Below are positions 50,201 to 60,300 of a stretch of DNA of 64,000 nt, piece by piece. Numbering within the stretch: position 1 is the stretch's first letter; the number at the start of each line of letters is the position of its first letter. The translations under genes were made by a program, and so were the position numbers. The notes below the pieces were generated by a model. It was not told the origin of the DNA and did no database searches. It was given only the letters and a program-made list of their open reading frames with translations. Source of the stretch: Microbacterium hydrocarbonoxydans (GTDB lineage Bacteria; Actinomycetota; Actinomycetes; Actinomycetales; Microbacteriaceae); assembly GCF_900105205.1 (NCBI RefSeq), contig NZ_FNSQ01000005.1, positions 1,860,001 through 1,924,000 on the forward strand, written 5' to 3'.

Positions 50201-50584
50201 ATGCGCTTCATCCCGACCAAGGTCCACGGCATCCTCGACTACGTCGTCGGAGCGGCCCTCATCGTCGCCCCGTGGCTCTTCGGCTTCGTCGGCGTCGGCG
50301 GGCCCGCCGTCATCATCCCGATCGTCCTGGGTGTGGGCCTCATCGTCTACAGCCTGTTCACCAAGTACGAGTGGGGCCCCTTCGGATTCATCCCGATGCC
50401 CGTGCACCTCGTGTTCGACATCGTCGCCAGCCTGTTCCTCGCTCTGTCGCCGTGGATCTTCGGATTCTCGACGGAGGCGCCGAACGTCTGGGTGCCGCAC
50501 GTGGTCGTCGGTGTGGCCGTGATCGTCGTGGTCCTGTTCTCGCAGCCGCAGCCTGCACAGGTCAAGGCCACCGCCCGCGCCTGA
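50201..50584 (+). CDS. SPW-repeat-like small membrane protein
   Basis: A 127-residue protein with four hydrophobic helices in two similar halves, VVGAALIVAPWLFGFVGV and IVASLFLALSPWIFGFSTE, each ending in the (A/S)PWxFGF motif of SPW proteins. Function unknown. AGGAGG lies four bases before ATG 50201. A strong terminator follows. Confidence 0.82.
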   Translation: MRFIPTKVHGILDYVVGAALIVAPWLFGFVGVGGPAVIIPIVLGVGLIVYSLFTKYEWGPFGFIPMPVHLVFDIVASLFLALSPWIFGFSTEAPNVWVPHVVVGVAVIVVVLFSQPQPAQVKATARA

Positions 50585-50603
50585 ACGAGCCGGACAGCTG
50601 ACC

Positions 50604-50644
50604 CTGAAGCCCCGCACGGAAGTCGGTCCCGTGCGGGGCTTCAG
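50604..50644. terminator. Strong hairpin terminator
   Basis: A 16-base perfect stem (50604-50619 with 50629-50644) and 9-base loop separate the SPW gene from the converging GIY-YIG gene. Confidence 0.85.
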
Positions 50645-50673
50645 TGCTGCCGGGCTTCTACGGTCTGCGGGCT

Positions 50674-51096
50674 TCAGCTCTGGAGGGCGAAGCTGACCCA
50701 CCGCGCGTAGAGCTGCCACGGATCGCCGGCGGCCCGAAGCCCGGCGACGTGCCTGGTCAGCTCCGGGGTGAGAGTGAACCATTCGCCGCCCTCGCGAATG
50801 GCGGCGAACTCGCGGTGCCGGGCCTGCTCGACCTCGCGTCCGCCGCGTTCGAAGGCCAGCAGCTCCTCGTGTCGGATGCTGGTGAGGCGCTGGCGTGGGC
50901 GGCGGCTCGTGCCGATCTTGATCCGTCGGTCGTAGCGGATGTAGTACACCACCTCGATCACGGGCCGCGGAAGATCGGGATCGGGGGAGTCGCCGTAGCG
51001 CCACCCGCACCAGCTGCAGACGAGCGCGGTCGCCACCCGCTCGCCGCGCAGTCGCCCGCACAGGCTGCACGGGCTGGGAAGCGGGATGCTCATCAC
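50674..51096 (-). CDS. GIY-YIG nuclease-like protein with zinc ribbon
   Basis: A protein of about 140 residues. The N-terminus has CSLCG and CSWCG, a likely zinc ribbon. The rest matches the T5orf172/Mug113 branch of GIY-YIG: VVYYIRYDRRIKIGTSRRPRQRLTSI, REVEQARHREFAAIREGGEWFTLTPEL. It could bind or cut nucleic acid; the exact role is unknown. The GTG at 51096 is given because TAGCGT (complement of 51104-51109) lies seven bases upstream; ATG 51093 follows directly. Confidence 0.72.
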   Translation of the reverse strand: MMSIPLPSPCSLCGRLRGERVATALVCSWCGWRYGDSPDPDLPRPVIEVVYYIRYDRRIKIGTSRRPRQRLTSIRHEELLAFERGGREVEQARHREFAAIREGGEWFTLTPELTRHVAGLRAAGDPWQLYARWVSFALQS

Positions 51097-51169
51097 CGTT
51101 CGCACGCTACCGTGGGCCCCCGACATCGGAACTCGCCGCGTCGACGTGTGAGTCCGCGGCACCCAATTG

Positions 51170-51230
51170 CACCACGTCACGTGGTGATCGCCCGAGGCGT
51201 GACGCTGCACTCGAGGCGTACCGCTGCACC
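51170..51230. repeat. Inverted repeat and short tandem repeat in a gene-free stretch
   Basis: CACCACGT and its complement flank one central base (51170-51186), a perfect 8-base palindrome. Two 19-base tandem units follow (51193-51211 and 51212-51230), beginning CGAGGCGT and identical at most positions. No gene is seen from 51097 to 51382; the rest of that stretch holds nothing I recognise. Confidence 0.5.
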
Positions 51231-51352
51231 GCCCGGTCCGGTGCGGGGTCAAGAACGCACCGCTAGAGGCTGTTTCCGGTGCGAAAGTGACCCCGCTGGC
51301 GGCGAACGGTGCGAAGCCCGCGTGAGGTGGGGATCCACGCCCGGATACGGAA

Positions 51353-51376
51353 AAACCCCCGGGGAGACCGGGGGTT
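51353..51376 (-). terminator. Terminator of the minus-strand tRNA-Val gene
   Basis: AACCCCCGG pairs with CCGGGGGTT, followed on the minus strand by a T run. It lies six bases beyond the tRNA CCA end. Confidence 0.75.
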
Positions 51377-51382
51377 GTGTGG

Positions 51383-51455
51383 TGGGCGATACCGGACTCG
51401 AACCGATGACCTCTTCCGTGTGAAGGAAGCGCGCTACCAACTGCGCCAATCGCCC
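51383..51455 (-). tRNA. tRNA-Val (anticodon CAC)
   Basis: A full cloverleaf on the minus strand: GGGCGAT/ATCGCCC acceptor stem and anticodon stem CTTCC/GGAAG with loop TTCACAC (anticodon CAC, reading GTG). The T-arm contains GGTTCGAGTCC. CCA is encoded at 51380-51382. Confidence 0.95.
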
Positions 51456-51607
51456 ATACCCGTGGGGTACGTCAACCGATACTACCCGACGGTCGGAGCC
51501 CGAGATGACCATCCCGGCGGACACGCGCGAGAATCGCTTCCGGTTTGGACAGTCGCCGATCATCGGCTAATGTTTCATAAGTGCCCGGGGCAACAACCGG
51601 GGATAAC

Positions 51608-51680
51608 GCGGATGTAGCGCAGTTGGTAGCGCACAACCTTGCCAAGGTTGGGGTCGCGAGTTCGAGTCTCGTCATCCGCT
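51608..51680 (+). tRNA. tRNA-Gly (anticodon GCC)
   Basis: Acceptor stem GCGGATG/CATCCGC, anticodon stem CAACC/GGTTG with loop TTGCCAA (anticodon GCC), and T-arm AGTTCGAGTCT. CCA is not encoded. Confidence 0.95.
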
Positions 51681-51733
51681 CAAGTGCAGGGGCCTTCTTC
51701 GGAGGGCCTTCCGCACGTGGGGTCAATCCACAC

Positions 51734-51804
51734 GGTGGCGTGGCCGAGCGGCTAGGCACCGGCCTGCAAAGCCGTTTACACGGGTTCGAATCCCGTCGCC
51801 ACCT
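51734..51804 (+). tRNA. tRNA-Cys (anticodon GCA)
   Basis: Acceptor stem GGTGGCG/CGCCACC, anticodon loop CTGCAAA (anticodon GCA) and T-arm GGGTTCGAATCCC. It lies 53 bases after tRNA-Gly in the same direction. Confidence 0.95.
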
Positions 51805-51828
51805 CTCAGAACTGAATAGCCCACATGG

Positions 51829-51900
51829 GCGCGATTGGCGCAGCGGTAGCGCGCTTCCCTGACACGGAAGAGGTCACTGGTTCGATCCCAGTATCGCGCA
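51829..51900 (+). tRNA. tRNA-Val (anticodon GAC)
   Basis: Acceptor stem GCGCGAT/ATCGCGC, anticodon stem CTTCC/GGAAG with loop CTGACAC (anticodon GAC), and T-arm TGGTTCGATCCCA. It closes the three-gene plus-strand tRNA cluster. Confidence 0.95.
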
Positions 51901-51905
51901 CAGAG

Positions 51906-51930
51906 AAACCCCCGGTTCTCCGGGGGTTTT
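51906..51930 (+). terminator. Terminator of the tRNA cluster
   Basis: AAACCCCCGG and CCGGGGGTTT form a 10-base stem with a 4-base loop and a run of T, five bases after tRNA-Val. Confidence 0.9.
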
Positions 51931-52144
51931 TTGTTGCCCGTGCCACGGTGCGCATGTGTCGAGCGTGACGCTCCGCCTCGATACCCCGCGACCGCGTGGC
52001 CGACGCTGGCACGCCCGGTGCGGATCGGTGGTCATCTCGGAGAGTGTGGTCCGGGCGGCATCCACCGTTTCTCATCCGTCACATCCGCACCATTGTCATC
52101 ACCTGTGAGTTCACCTAGGGTGATATGACGGTGTACCGGGGAGG

Positions 52145-52167
52145 GACCCCGTACTAGGGGGTCTTTT
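52145..52167 (+). promoter_or_regulatory. Terminator-like hairpin just before the giant gene
   Basis: GACCCC (52145-52150) pairs with GGGGTC (52158-52163) over a 7-base loop and is followed by TTTT, ending five bases before ATG 52172. No ribosome site is seen between it and the ATG. It may act as an attenuator or hide the start codon. The 230-base stretch from 51931 to 52144 holds no gene; TAGGGT at 52118-52123 is a possible -10. Confidence 0.45.
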
Positions 52168-52171
52168 ACCG

Positions 52172-55100
52172 ATGGTCCGGGGGAGTGGTAGGCGCGTTTG
52201 GCGTCGCTCTGCGGTCGCGATGACGACGGCTGTCGCCGTGATCGTCGCCGGCCTGACCCTCGGCGCTCCGCAGGCTGCTGAAGCGGCCGTCGTCCAGTGG
52301 GGCACGAACTCCGGCACGGCACCGAACTACCAGGCCAACGTCAACGGCGACTTCATCATGGCCGGCAACGGTGTGCTCGCCTGCACGGCGACGACGGCGA
52401 CGACGAACGGCACCTGCGCGGATCTGCACGCGGCGTCCAGCACGAACGCGCAGAACGTCAATGACAACTTCGTCATGACGCAGACGAACGCCGTCTCCGG
52501 CTTCACGAACAACTCGAGCAGCGCGACGATCACGGTCCCCGCCGGAGCGACGGTCGTGAAGGCCTTCCTGACCTGGAGCGCCAACACCGGCGTGTACACC
52601 GGCGACACGCGACGGCTGTGCGCCCAGTACTCCGCCGCCCGCGGCGTCGCGACGATGCCGGCGGGAAGCGCTACCGGGTACACCTCTCGCGCCGTCCAGC
52701 TCAAGGTCGCCGGCGCGGCGGTCGTGAGCGTCGCCCCGCAGAGCATGCTCGTCGACCCTGCATCCCAGGCGACAGCGCTCTACTACTCCGGCAGCGCGGA
52801 CGTGACCTCGGCCTTCGCCGGCGTACCCACCGGGTCTGCGGTCACCGTCTCAGCGGGCAACATCTGGACGCCGACCGGTGCCGGCTGCTACGCGGGCTGG
52901 TCGCTGAACGTCGTCTACGACTACGGCACATTCATCCCGGACAACCCAGCCTCCGTGCCGCACAACATCATCTACTACGAGGGCCACGTGCGTCAGGGTG
53001 CCAACGACCCCGACCTCACCGTCGCGTTCAACGGATTCACTGCGGTCGCCGCCGGCACCCGCGCAGGCTTCACGCTCTTCGAGGGCGATAGGAACATCAC
53101 CGGCGACACGGCCGAGTACTCGCGAGGAGGGTCGACTCCCTACACCGAGATCGCGAACGCCGCGGGCGCGACCGACAACGTCGGCATCTCGCGCGCGGTG
53201 GGCTCCGTCCGATACGCAGGGACGGCGGGGACAGCGTTCACCAACCAGAGCGTCGACGTCGCGACGGTGGGTCTCACGAACGTGGTCGCCGGCGACACGA
53301 CCGTGAACCTCCGACTGGGCACGTCGGGAGACTCCTATCTGCTGCGCAACGCCATGCTCTCGGTGCCGACCGCCGGCCTGCAGATCGTGAAGAGCTTCGA
53401 CGGGACGGCAGACACGCAGTCGCGGACCTCCGGCGAACTCGCGACCTTCACGATCCGCATCACGAACACGGGCGCGGGAACCCTGCGCAACATCGTCATC
53501 ACGGACGATCAGACGAATTGCGCGCGCAACCTCGGCGCCATCACGCTGGCACCGCTGCAGACGACGACCTTCACCTGTACGGCGACAGCGCCGTCCGCCT
53601 CGGGCTACGTATCGACCGCCGAGGCGACGGGCCGCACGGTGGTGGGGGACTTCCTCGCGCAGGACAGTGACAGCACGACGGTGCTGCTCAGCGCGATCAG
53701 CCTCAGCAAGACCAGTGCACTCGCACCCGGTGGAACCGGCCGCGCCGGCGACGTCGTCATCTACACCTTCACCGTGACGAACACGGGCCAGTCGACGCTG
53801 ACGGACATCGTGCTGACCGATCCGCTCCCGGGACTCTCCGCGATCACCTTCGGCGCCTGGCCCGGCCCCGTCGGCACGCTGACCCCCGGCCAGTCGGTCA
53901 CCGCGACGGCGAACTACACGCTCAAGCAGAGCGATGTGGATGCAGGGTCGGTCGCGAACACGGCGTCGGTCAGTGCTCGGGACGACGACGGAGGCATCCG
54001 CCCGTCCGGTTCCGCGAACCGCGTCACCCCCATCGCCTCCGCCGGGGCACTCACGGTCAGCAAGACCGGCTCGCTCGCGGGTGGGACGACGGGCCGGGTG
54101 GGCGACCGGATCAACTACACCTTCACTGTGCGCAATACCGGGAACGTGACCCTCGAGAACGCGTCGCTCGTCGACCCGCTGCCGGGACTCTCGCCACCGG
54201 TCATCACCTGGCCCACGACCACGGCCGGTGTGATCCCGGTCGGCCAGACCGCCACAGCCACCGCCTTCTACACGATCACCCAGGCGGATGTGGATGCAGG
54301 AAGCGTCCGCAACACCGCCAGCGCCACCGCTCGAACCCCCAACGGGACAACCGTCTCCGGAACCTCTTCGCAGGTCACCGTCCCCACCATCGCCTCGGCC
54401 CCCGCACTCACGACGACGAAGTCGGGAGCATTCACCCAGGGCACGGGCGGCGTGGGCAGCACGATCACCTACAGCTTCACGGTGCGGAACTCGGGTAACA
54501 CGACTCTCACGAACGTCGCCATCACCGATCCTCTCGCCGGACTCTCCGCTCTGACGTACTCGTGGCCCGGAACCGCAGGCACCCTCGCCCCGTCGCAGTC
54601 GGTGACGGCCACCGCCACGTACACGGTGACGCAGGCCGACGTCGACGCCGGGTCCGTGCGCAACATCGCCACCGGCACCGCCCGCACCCCCGCAGGCGCG
54701 ACCCTGACCGTTCCGAGCAGCCAGTCCGTCGTGGCCACCGCGACCTCGGCGCCGTCGGTGAGTCTGACGAAGACCGGTGCGCTCGCGCCCGGCAGCACCG
54801 GCCGGGCCGGCGACGTCGTCACCTACTCGTTCCGCCTCGCCAACACCGGAAACGTCACCCTCACGGACGCCGTGATCGCCGACCCGCTCGCCGGACTCTC
54901 GGCGCTGACGTACTCGTGGCCGGGGACCGCCGGCACACTCGCGCCAGGGCAGGCGGTCACCGCCACCGCGACGTACACGCTGAAGCAGTCGGATGTGGAT
55001 GCCGGAGCGGTGGCGAACACGGCCACCGCATCCGCCCTGCCGCCCAGCGGCGCGCGCGTCACCCAGACGCGCTCGTCCACCCTGCCGGTCGCTCCGGCGG

Positions 55101-57343
55101 GGGCGCTCACCGTGCTCAAGTCCGGATCCGTCACCGCGGGCACCGGCGGGGTCGGCAGCACCGTCACCTACACGTTCTCGGCGACGAACAACGGCAACGT
55201 GACCCTGACGCAGGTCGGGATCGCGGACCCGCTGGCCGGCCTTTCGGCGATCACCTACACGTGGCCAGGCACCGCGGGCACGCTGGCACCTGGCCAGACC
55301 GTGCAGGGCCGCGCGACCTACACGGTGCGTCAGGCTGACGTCGACGCCGGCGCCGTCACCAACACCGCGACGGCCGCGGCGCGCACGCCGGGTGGTGCCT
55401 CGGTCACCGGAACCTCGCCGACGACGCGGGTGAACACCACTGCTGCAGCGCCCGCCAGCACCACCACCAAGACGGCCGTCGCGTCGGGATCCGCCGCAGT
55501 CGGCGACGTCATCACCTACACGGTGCGGACCACCAACACCGGCAACGTCACGCTGACCGACGTCGCGATCGCCGACACGCTGCCGGGTCTGTCCGCGTTC
55601 ACCTACACCTGGCCGGGCACGGCCGGACGCCTCGCTCCGGGGCAGTCCGTCACCGCGGCCGCGACGTACACGATCAAACAGGCCGACGTGAATGCCGGAT
55701 CCGTGCGCAACGTCGCCTCATCCACCGCCGTATACGGCACGACACCGGTCACGAGCACCTCCGGTGCCGTCACCACCAGCACCGTCGCGGCATCGGCGAG
55801 CATCGTCACGACCAAGGCGGGTGCGCTGCAGAGCGGATCCTCGGGGCGCGCCGGCGACACGATCATCTGGTCGCTGACGCTGCGCAACGCCGGGAACGTC
55901 ACGCTGACGGGCGTCTCGGTGACCGATTCGGTGCCCGGCGTCTCCGCACCCGCCTACGGGACGTGGCCGAGCGGCACCACAGGCGTGCTGCAACCGGGGC
56001 AGACCGTCACTGCGACCGCGACGTCCGTGATCTCGCAGACCGATGTGAACTCGGGCGCAGTCAGCAACACCGCCACCGGCAGCGGCACGCCGCCCACCGG
56101 CGCCGCCGTCACCAGCACGGCACCCGCGACCGTGTCCCTCGCCTCGGCCCCGGGACTGACGCTCACGAAGACGGGATCGGTCACCTCCGGGAACGGCTCC
56201 GTCGGCAGCACCATCACCTATTCGTTCTCGGCCCGCAACACCGGCAACGTGACTCTCACGGGCGTCGCGATCGCCGATCCGCATGCCGGACTCTCGGCGC
56301 TGACGTACTCGTGGCCGGGGACCGCCGGCACACTCGAGCCGAACCAGACGGTGACCGCGACTGCGACGTACACGGTGCGCCAGTCGGACGTGGATGCCGG
56401 ATCCGCAAGGAACACGGCGAGCGTCAGCGGCACACCGCCGACGGGGGCGGCGATCACCGCATCCTCTGCCGAGGTGACGGTCGCGACCGTCGCGGCCGCA
56501 CCCGGTATCGCGATCACGAAGAACGCGACCGGCGGCGGCGGCGGAGTCGGCAGCGTCGTGACGTACACCTTCCGTGCCGTCAACACCGGCAACGTCACGC
56601 TCACCGGGGTCGGCATCGCTGATCCCCTCGCCGGTCTCGCGCCGCTGGAATACCAGTGGCCAGGAGCCACCGGCACGCTCGCACCCGGGCAGGCCGTGGT
56701 CGCGACCGCCGCCTACACGGTGACGCAGGCCGACGTGAACGCCGGTGTCATCACCAACACCGCCACCGCGAGCGGCGCGGGCGGCGGGACGACCGTCTCC
56801 GCATCCTCGGGTGTCGTCTCCACCCCGACGGCGGCGATCGCCCCGGCTCTCGCTGTGACGAAGACCGGGACGCTCTCGGGCACGGGTGCCGCCGGCGATA
56901 CCATCACCTACGACTTCACCGTGCGGAACTCCGGGAACGTCACTCTGACCGGCGTCTCGCTCGTCGACCCGCTGATCGGCCCCGCAGCGGTCTCGCTGAG
57001 CGGCTGGCCGGGTGCGGCCGGGACGCTCCAGCCGGGGCAGACCGTCTCGGGATCCGCGACCTACACCGTGAAGCAGTCGGACGTGGACGCCGGTGCCGTC
57101 GCGAACACGGCGACGGCGACCGGTACGCCGCCTCGCGGAGCTGCCGTGAGCGCCACCGCACCCTCCACCGTGCGCATCGCCGCCGTGCCCTCGATCTCGA
57201 TCGTGAAGAGCGGCTCGATCACGAGTGGATCGGGTGACGTCGGCAGCACCGTCACCTTCGCCTTCACGATCCGCAACTCGGGCAACGTCACGCTCGGCGG
57301 GATCGCGCTCACCGAACCCTTGCTGGTCTCAGCAGCCCCGTGA
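52172..57343 (+). CDS. Giant secreted repeat protein, N-terminal segment up to a frameshift
   Basis: The 1,723-residue reading frame begins with a signal peptide: a twin-basic start (GRRVWRRS), a hydrophobic core TAVAVIVAGLTLG and a likely cut after PQAAEA near residue 38. Residues ~40-400 form one beta-rich domain without clear family match, containing FIMAGNGVLACTATT and HNIIYYEGHVRQGANDPDLTVAFNGF. From residue ~401 come tandem DUF11/DUF7507-like modules of 115-118 residues. Each has the pattern K(T/S)G...GDxxTYxFxVxNTGNVTL...DPLxGLSxxxxxWPGxxGxLxPGQxVxAxAxYxxxQxDVDAGxVxNTAxxxGxxPxG. Such modules are usually rigid rods of surface or adhesion proteins. The frame stops at 57343 in module 11 because a base is missing from CTGGTCTC near 57324-57327. 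With one G restored the protein continues into the next feature. Confidence 0.85.
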   Translation: MVRGSGRRVWRRSAVAMTTAVAVIVAGLTLGAPQAAEAAVVQWGTNSGTAPNYQANVNGDFIMAGNGVLACTATTATTNGTCADLHAASSTNAQNVNDNFVMTQTNAVSGFTNNSSSATITVPAGATVVKAFLTWSANTGVYTGDTRRLCAQYSAARGVATMPAGSATGYTSRAVQLKVAGAAVVSVAPQSMLVDPASQATALYYSGSADVTSAFAGVPTGSAVTVSAGNIWTPTGAGCYAGWSLNVVYDYGTFIPDNPASVPHNIIYYEGHVRQGANDPDLTVAFNGFTAVAAGTRAGFTLFEGDRNITGDTAEYSRGGSTPYTEIANAAGATDNVGISRAVGSVRYAGTAGTAFTNQSVDVATVGLTNVVAGDTTVNLRLGTSGDSYLLRNAMLSVPTAGLQIVKSFDGTADTQSRTSGELATFTIRITNTGAGTLRNIVITDDQTNCARNLGAITLAPLQTTTFTCTATAPSASGYVSTAEATGRTVVGDFLAQDSDSTTVLLSAISLSKTSALAPGGTGRAGDVVIYTFTVTNTGQSTLTDIVLTDPLPGLSAITFGAWPGPVGTLTPGQSVTATANYTLKQSDVDAGSVANTASVSARDDDGGIRPSGSANRVTPIASAGALTVSKTGSLAGGTTGRVGDRINYTFTVRNTGNVTLENASLVDPLPGLSPPVITWPTTTAGVIPVGQTATATAFYTITQADVDAGSVRNTASATARTPNGTTVSGTSSQVTVPTIASAPALTTTKSGAFTQGTGGVGSTITYSFTVRNSGNTTLTNVAITDPLAGLSALTYSWPGTAGTLAPSQSVTATATYTVTQADVDAGSVRNIATGTARTPAGATLTVPSSQSVVATATSAPSVSLTKTGALAPGSTGRAGDVVTYSFRLANTGNVTLTDAVIADPLAGLSALTYSWPGTAGTLAPGQAVTATATYTLKQSDVDAGAVANTATASALPPSGARVTQTRSSTLPVAPAGALTVLKSGSVTAGTGGVGSTVTYTFSATNNGNVTLTQVGIADPLAGLSAITYTWPGTAGTLAPGQTVQGRATYTVRQADVDAGAVTNTATAAARTPGGASVTGTSPTTRVNTTAAAPASTTTKTAVASGSAAVGDVITYTVRTTNTGNVTLTDVAIADTLPGLSAFTYTWPGTAGRLAPGQSVTAAATYTIKQADVNAGSVRNVASSTAVYGTTPVTSTSGAVTTSTVAASASIVTTKAGALQSGSSGRAGDTIIWSLTLRNAGNVTLTGVSVTDSVPGVSAPAYGTWPSGTTGVLQPGQTVTATATSVISQTDVNSGAVSNTATGSGTPPTGAAVTSTAPATVSLASAPGLTLTKTGSVTSGNGSVGSTITYSFSARNTGNVTLTGVAIADPHAGLSALTYSWPGTAGTLEPNQTVTATATYTVRQSDVDAGSARNTASVSGTPPTGAAITASSAEVTVATVAAAPGIAITKNATGGGGGVGSVVTYTFRAVNTGNVTLTGVGIADPLAGLAPLEYQWPGATGTLAPGQAVVATAAYTVTQADVNAGVITNTATASGAGGGTTVSASSGVVSTPTAAIAPALAVTKTGTLSGTGAAGDTITYDFTVRNSGNVTLTGVSLVDPLIGPAAVSLSGWPGAAGTLQPGQTVSGSATYTVKQSDVDAGAVANTATATGTPPRGAAVSATAPSTVRIAAVPSISIVKSGSITSGSGDVGSTVTFAFTIRNSGNVTLGGIALTEPLLVSAAP

Positions 57344-60300
57344 TCACGTGGCCGGGGTCGCCGAACAGCCTCGCTCCGGGACAGACCGCCACGGCGACCG
57401 CCACCTACACGGTGCGTCAGGCCGACGTCGACGCCGGATCGGTGCGCAACACCGCCGCGGTCAGCGGCCGCCCGCCGACCGGCGCGGTCGTGAGCGCCAC
57501 CTCGGTCGAAGCGGTCGTTCCCACGAGTGCGGCGGCGCCAGGACTGACCGTGGTCAAGACCGCGGACACCGCGGCGGGCACGCGGGCCGGTGACGTCGTC
57601 TCGTACACGATCCGCGCGACGAACAGCGGGAACCAGACGCTCACGGGCGTCACCGTGACCGACCCGCTCGCCGGACTCTCCGCTCTCGCGATCACCTGGC
57701 CGGCGACGACCGGGGTGCTGGCTCCAGGCCAGACCGCGATCGCCAGGGGCACGTATGTGATCACCCAGGCGGATGTGAACACCGGCTCGATCCGCAACAC
57801 GGCGTCGGCCGGAGCGACAGCGCCCGGAGGGGTGCCCGTCACCGCGTCGTCGGCCGAGCTCGTCACGCCCACCGTCACCGCCGCGCCGCGCGTGACGCTA
57901 GACAAGACCGCCAGCCTGGCCCCGGGCGCCACCGGGCGAGCAGGCGATCTGGTCACCTACAGCTTCACGGTGCGCAACGCCGGAAACGTCACGCTGACGG
58001 GCGTGGGCATCACCGATGCGCTGCCCGGGTTGTCGGCCATCACCTATGCGGGCTGGCCGGGTGCCACAGGCACCCTGCAGCCGGGCCAGAGCGTCACGGC
58101 CAGTGCGACACGCGCTCTGACGCAGTCGGACGTGGATGCCGGGTCCGTCGCGAACACGGCTCGGGCGACCGCCACGCCGCCCACCGGCGACGCCGTGATC
58201 GCCGATGCCCCCGCGACCCTCCCGCTGGCCGCCGGGCCGCTGCTCACCCTCGGGAAGAGCGCCGCCTACACTTCGGGCACCGGCGCCGTCGGCAGCGTCA
58301 TCACGTACACCTTCACCGCGCGCAACACGGGAAACGTCACCCTCACGGGGGTGACCGTCACCGACCCGCACGCCGGGCTCAGCCCCATCTCGCTCGCGTG
58401 GCCGGGTACCGCCGGCACTCTCGCGCCGGGCGCGCAGGTCGTCGGCACGGCCACCTACACCGTCACCCAGGCGGATGTGGATGCCGGAATCGTGCGCAAC
58501 AGCGCCCGTGTATCGGGCACGCCGCCCTCGGGTCCCGCCATCGGCGCGGATTCCCCGACCGTGACGCTCGCGACAGTGGCCGCCGGCCCCGCGCTCACGA
58601 CCGCGAAGTCCGCGACAGTGGGCGGGACGGGCGCCGTGGGCGACGTCGTCGACTACACGGTCCGGGTGACCAACACCGGAAACGTGACGCTCCGCGATGT
58701 GACGGTGATCGACCCGCTGCCCGGTCTCAGCGCGTTCGCCTACACCTGGCCGGGCGACTCCGGGGTGCTGGCACCGGGTGCGCAGGTCGTCGCGCGGGCC
58801 AGCCGCACGATCACCCAGGCAGACGTGGATGCCGGCTCGCTCGTGAACGTCGCCACAGGTAGGGGTGTCGCACCGAACGGCACCCCGGTCACTGCGGCAT
58901 CCGGCACCGTCACCACTCCGACGGCCGTGGGGGACCCGCGTCTCCAGGTGACGAAGGCCGGTGCGCTTCCGGCGGGTGCCACCGGAGTCGCCGGTGAGAC
59001 GATCACCTGGACGGTCACGATCCGCAACACCGGCAACGTGACGCTCTCGGGCGTCAGCGCGACCGATTCCCTTCCGGGCATCTCGGACCTGGCCTACGGC
59101 GCGTGGCCCTCCGGCACCGCAGGGCGCCTCGCACCGGGCGACGCGGTGACGGCCACGGCGACGTCGACCGTACGACAGAGCGACGTGGATGCCGGGGCGA
59201 TCTCGAATGCGGCCACCGCGACAGGAACGCCGGCGCGCGGCCAGTCGACGTCGGCGATCGGTGCCGGCACGGTGCCGCTGACCTCTGCGCCCGCGCTCGC
59301 CCTCCAGAAGTCCGGGGCGTACACGACCGGCTCCGGGGCGGTCGGCGACACCATCACGTACACCTACACGCTGCGCAACGCGGGCAACGTGACACTGTCC
59401 GGCGTCGCCGTCACCGACCCGCACAGCGGGCTCTCTGCGATCAACTACGGCACCTGGCCATCGGGGACGGCGGGGACGCTCGGCCCGAACCAGACCGTGG
59501 TCGCGACCGCGACCTATCAGGTGCGCCAGAACGACGTGAACAGCGGCTCGATCACCGATGTGGCGACGGCATCCGGACGTCCTCCCACGGGTGCGGCGGT
59601 GTCGGCGACGTCTCAGACGGTCGTGCTCGGCACGGCGGCGGCCGCCCCCGGCATCCTCACGACGAAATCGGCCTCCGTCGGCGGCGCGGGGCAGCTCGGC
59701 GATCTCATCACCTACACCTTCCGTGCGACGAACACCGGAAACGTCACGCTCACCGGCGTCGCACTGTCCGACCCGGCCCCCGGATTGAGCCCGCTCGCCT
59801 ACGGGCCATGGCCGGGTGCCAGCGGCACACTGCAGCCGGGGGAGTCCGTGACCGCCACGGCGACGCACCGCATCACGCAGGCCGACCTCGACACCGGGTC
59901 GGTCACGAACATCGCGACCTCGACCGGCACACCGCCGACAGGTCCTGCGGTCAGCGACCCGTCGGACACCGTCGTCACCCCGACGGCGACGAGGGCCCCC
60001 GACCTCGAGGTGACCAAGTCCGGCACCCTCCGCGGCGGCGCCACCTCTCGCGCCGGTGACACGGTCGCCTACTCGTTCACGCTGCGCAACACCGGCAACG
60101 TGACCCTCACGGGTGTCGCTCTGACCGATCTCGAGCCGGCCGTGTCGCCGCTCGCGTACTCGTGGCCGGGCTCCGCCGGCACTCTCGCTCCCAACCAGGT
60201 CGTGACCGCGACGGCGACGTACATCCTGACGCAGGCCGACATCGACGCCGGCGGCGTCGACAACACGGTGAACGGCTCCGCGACGGCGCCGGGCGGCACC

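Noticed and set aside
51608..52172. Prophage or integrative element inserted at the tRNA cluster
   Set aside because: No integrase, no direct repeat of a tRNA 3' end and no phage gene is visible between the tRNAs and the giant gene.
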